DNA from: Erysipelotrichaceae bacterium UBA1783
Lineage (GTDB): Bacteria > Bacillota_I > Bacilli_A > Erysipelotrichales > Erysipelotrichaceae
NCBI GenBank assembly: GCA_002315205.1
Contig: DCGH01000097.1
Span: 303 to 9,742 of the forward strand
Reading direction: 5' to 3'
DNA length: 9,440 nucleotides
Shown here: in pieces, positions 8,037 to 9,440 of the stretch
Layout: every line of letters starts with the position of its first letter
Position numbering within the stretch: the first letter of the stretch is position 1
Position numbers and translations under genes: made by a program
The notes under the pieces: generated by a model
Seen by the model: only the letters and a program-made list of their open reading frames with translations
What the model was told of the DNA's origin: nothing
The model's database searches: none

Positions 8037-9440
8037 TTAGAAGTTCATTTCGTACTTTTTCTTTAATACGATCATGATACCCATTAATAATAATGATGTT
8101 ACTGAAATCATTGAGCAGTATACTGGCATATTACCATCACCTGTAGGAGGTACATCAATGCCACCTTCTAATGTGTTAATAACTGTATAGCCAACTTCCA
8201 TATCACCTTCGTAAGTAGTTGTGTAGTTTTCAACTTCAACTTCTTCTACAGTGTACTGAATTTCAGTATAAGTACCATCTTCATTTACAGTGTAATAAGG
8301 TAAGTCCTCGAATGTATGGAACCATTCATTTTCTTCACTTAATTCTACTGTATCTACGATTGCACCATCAGCTAATAGGTTAATAGTTACGCTGTCTGGT
8401 CTGTACTTCTTAGTGTTCTTTTCTTCCCATACCTTTACTACACTTACATCTCTTAAGTTGTATGTGTTTGTAATAGTGTATCCAGATTCCTGATCACCTT
8501 CTACCTTGCTTAAGAAGTTTTCAACTTCAACTTCCTTAACAGAGTATTCAATTTCAGTTAATGTACCATCTTCTGCTACATTGTACTTCTTTAAGTTTTC
8601 GAACTTAGCTGTCCAGTTGTTTTCTTCATTTAATACAACTGTAACATCAGTTTCTTCTCCATCCTTAACAAGAACTACTGTGATTGATTCTGGTAATACA
8701 GATTCTGATTCTTCTTCAGCTTCTTCACCATCTGTTTCTTCATCAGCTAATACTAATGGTTCTTCTGTATCTGGTGTAGGTTCTTCATCAGCTCCAGGAA
8801 TATTTTCCCAAACCTTAGATACTTCTACTTCAGTTAAATCATAAGTATTTGTGATTGTGAAGCCAGTTTCCTGATCGCCTGTAATCTGAGAAATATAGTT
8901 TTCTACTTCTAGCTCTTCAATTGTGTATTCAATTGCTTCACCATTTGCGAATTCATCTAAGTCCTCAAACTTACCTGACCAGTTGTCTTCTGCTGTTACT
9001 GTGATTGACTTATCTGTTGGATCTCCATTTGCTAATAATACTACTGTAATTGATTCTGGTCTGTTGTCTTCTTCATCGCCTACCCATACCTTCTCAAATT
9101 CTACTTCGATCTTTGATACTTCATGTGTATTTGTGAATGTTGTTAAGCCTTCCTCTACTGTTGTCTCTGTTAGCTCATATCCTTCGATTTCGCCTTCATC
9201 CCAGCTGTATTCGATTTCTGCTCCATTCTTGTACATTGGTAAGTCTTCTAATGTTGCTGTCCAGTCATTCTCTTCACTTAATGTGACTGTCATTTCTGTT
9301 GCTTCACCATCTGCTACTAATGTTACTGTTAATGTTTCTGGTCTTACACCATCCTGGTTGTCTGCGTCGTTCCATACCTTCGCTACTGATACAGATGTTG
9401 TTACTGCTGTATATTCATTTACGATTGTTGTTACGCCATC
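8037..9440 (-). CDS. Cna_B-repeat sortase-anchored surface protein (partial; N-terminus beyond window)
   Basis: The frame stays open to the window edge, giving about 467 residues; the first in-frame ATG (9293-9291) lies inside a repeat and is not the start. The protein is a string of Cna_B-type beta-sandwich modules, each opening with a KVW strand and ending with (F/I)(T/I)NT. Four are seen, the oldest preceded by the end of another (IVNEYTAV). The KVW lysine, a central E in EYS/EYT/QYTVEE, and the late Asn are retained in all four, as needed for a self-forming Lys-Asn isopeptide crosslink. The C-terminus has VPPTGD as a variant LPXTG sorting motif, a hydrophobic helix (about 8064-8120), and a KKK tail ending in NF. 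I infer covalent attachment to peptidoglycan by a sortase, with the repeats acting as a rigid stalk that displays an N-terminal head outside this window. Whether it is an adhesin or a pilin cannot be said. It ends in its own terminator. Confidence 0.9.
   Translation of the reverse strand, partial: DGVTTIVNEYTAVTTSVSVAKVWNDADNQDGVRPETLTVTLVADGEATEMTVTLSEENDWTATLEDLPMYKNGAEIEYSWDEGEIEGYELTETTVEEGLTTFTNTHEVSKIEVEFEKVWVGDEEDNRPESITVVLLANGDPTDKSITVTAEDNWSGKFEDLDEFANGEAIEYTIEELEVENYISQITGDQETGFTITNTYDLTEVEVSKVWENIPGADEEPTPDTEEPLVLADEETDGEEAEEESESVLPESITVVLVKDGEETDVTVVLNEENNWTAKFENLKKYNVAEDGTLTEIEYSVKEVEVENFLSKVEGDQESGYTITNTYNLRDVSVVKVWEEKNTKKYRPDSVTINLLADGAIVDTVELSEENEWFHTFEDLPYYTVNEDGTYTEIQYTVEEVEVENYTTTYEGDMEVGYTVINTLEGGIDVPPTGDGNMPVYCSMISVTSLLLMGIMIVLKKKYEMNF
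8136..8153 (-). other. Cell-wall sorting motif VPPTGD
   Basis: This codes V-P-P-T-G-D, a variant of LPXTG with Val at the first position. It is followed 5 residues later by a hydrophobic segment and then lysines, the standard three-part sorting signal. Proteins with Cna_B modules often carry a PPTG-type motif. Confidence 0.8.
8169..9401 (-). repeat. Tandem Cna_B module array (four units)
   Basis: Approximate unit borders in reading order are 9401-9123, 9122-8835, 8834-8454 and 8453-8169. Units two and four are about 95 residues and unit three is 127 because of an acidic insertion. The units are diverged at DNA level. The longest identity I noticed is a 19-base match (8225-8243 and 8516-8534) coding for the VEVEN segment of units four and three. 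Confidence 0.8.

Noticed and set aside
8506..8844. Plus-strand open frame of 112 codons rich in Ser and Thr
   Set aside because: It is antisense to the Cna_B gene. The Ser/Thr richness simply mirrors the acidic Glu/Asp codons on the real strand.
9291..9293. ATG taken as the start of the Cna_B gene
   Set aside because: It is inside a Cna_B module. The same frame continues upstream with clear module sequence (VAKVW, RPETLTV) to the window edge, and no ribosome site or signal peptide follows the ATG.
8169..9401. CRISPR-like or satellite DNA repeat array
   Set aside because: The periodicity is that of diverged protein modules of about 95 residues in one open frame, not short identical repeats with spacers.

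Overview
All recognisable genes in this window lie on the minus strand, so the biological reading order runs from high to low coordinates. The DNA is AT-rich, and coding capacity is dense. Shine-Dalgarno sites of the AAGGAG/GAGGT type precede three of the four visible starts, and U-tailed hairpins close three genes. A Cna_B-type sortase-anchored surface protein is present. Together these point to a low-GC Gram-positive (Bacillota), plausibly a gut member of the Erysipelotrichia. That placement is inference from style and gene content, not from a marker comparison.

Layout in transcription order: (1) 9440-8037, the C-terminal part of a cell-wall-anchored protein made of Cna_B repeats, ending in a VPPTGD sorting signal, a membrane helix and a basic tail, then a strong terminator. 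(2) 7861-6047, glycogen synthase GlgA. It is longer than usual because about 120 C-terminal residues look like an SCP2 (sterol-carrier-protein-2-like) domain; a strong terminator follows. (3) 5947-2789 and 2785-1079, a two-gene operon. The first gene encodes a 1052-residue protein with a degenerate N-terminal J-like domain followed by a long TPR-like helical scaffold. Three bases after its stop codon begins an HscC-type Hsp70 chaperone. A hairpin terminator overlaps the Hsp70 stop codon. (4) 1025-1, transcription termination factor Rho, cut by the window edge after residue 341.

The strongest functional unit is the J-like/TPR protein plus HscC-type Hsp70. The arrangement looks like a dedicated chaperone pair separate from the housekeeping DnaK-DnaJ-GrpE system, and no CIRCE heat-shock operator is visible upstream. 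The J-like domain carries Asn-Pro-Glu where the His-Pro-Asp triad is expected. The other notable points are the GlgA-SCP2 fusion and an acidic insertion inside one Cna_B repeat. I see no tRNA, rRNA, CRISPR array, insertion sequence or phage feature. No gene-free stretch exceeds about 180 bases.
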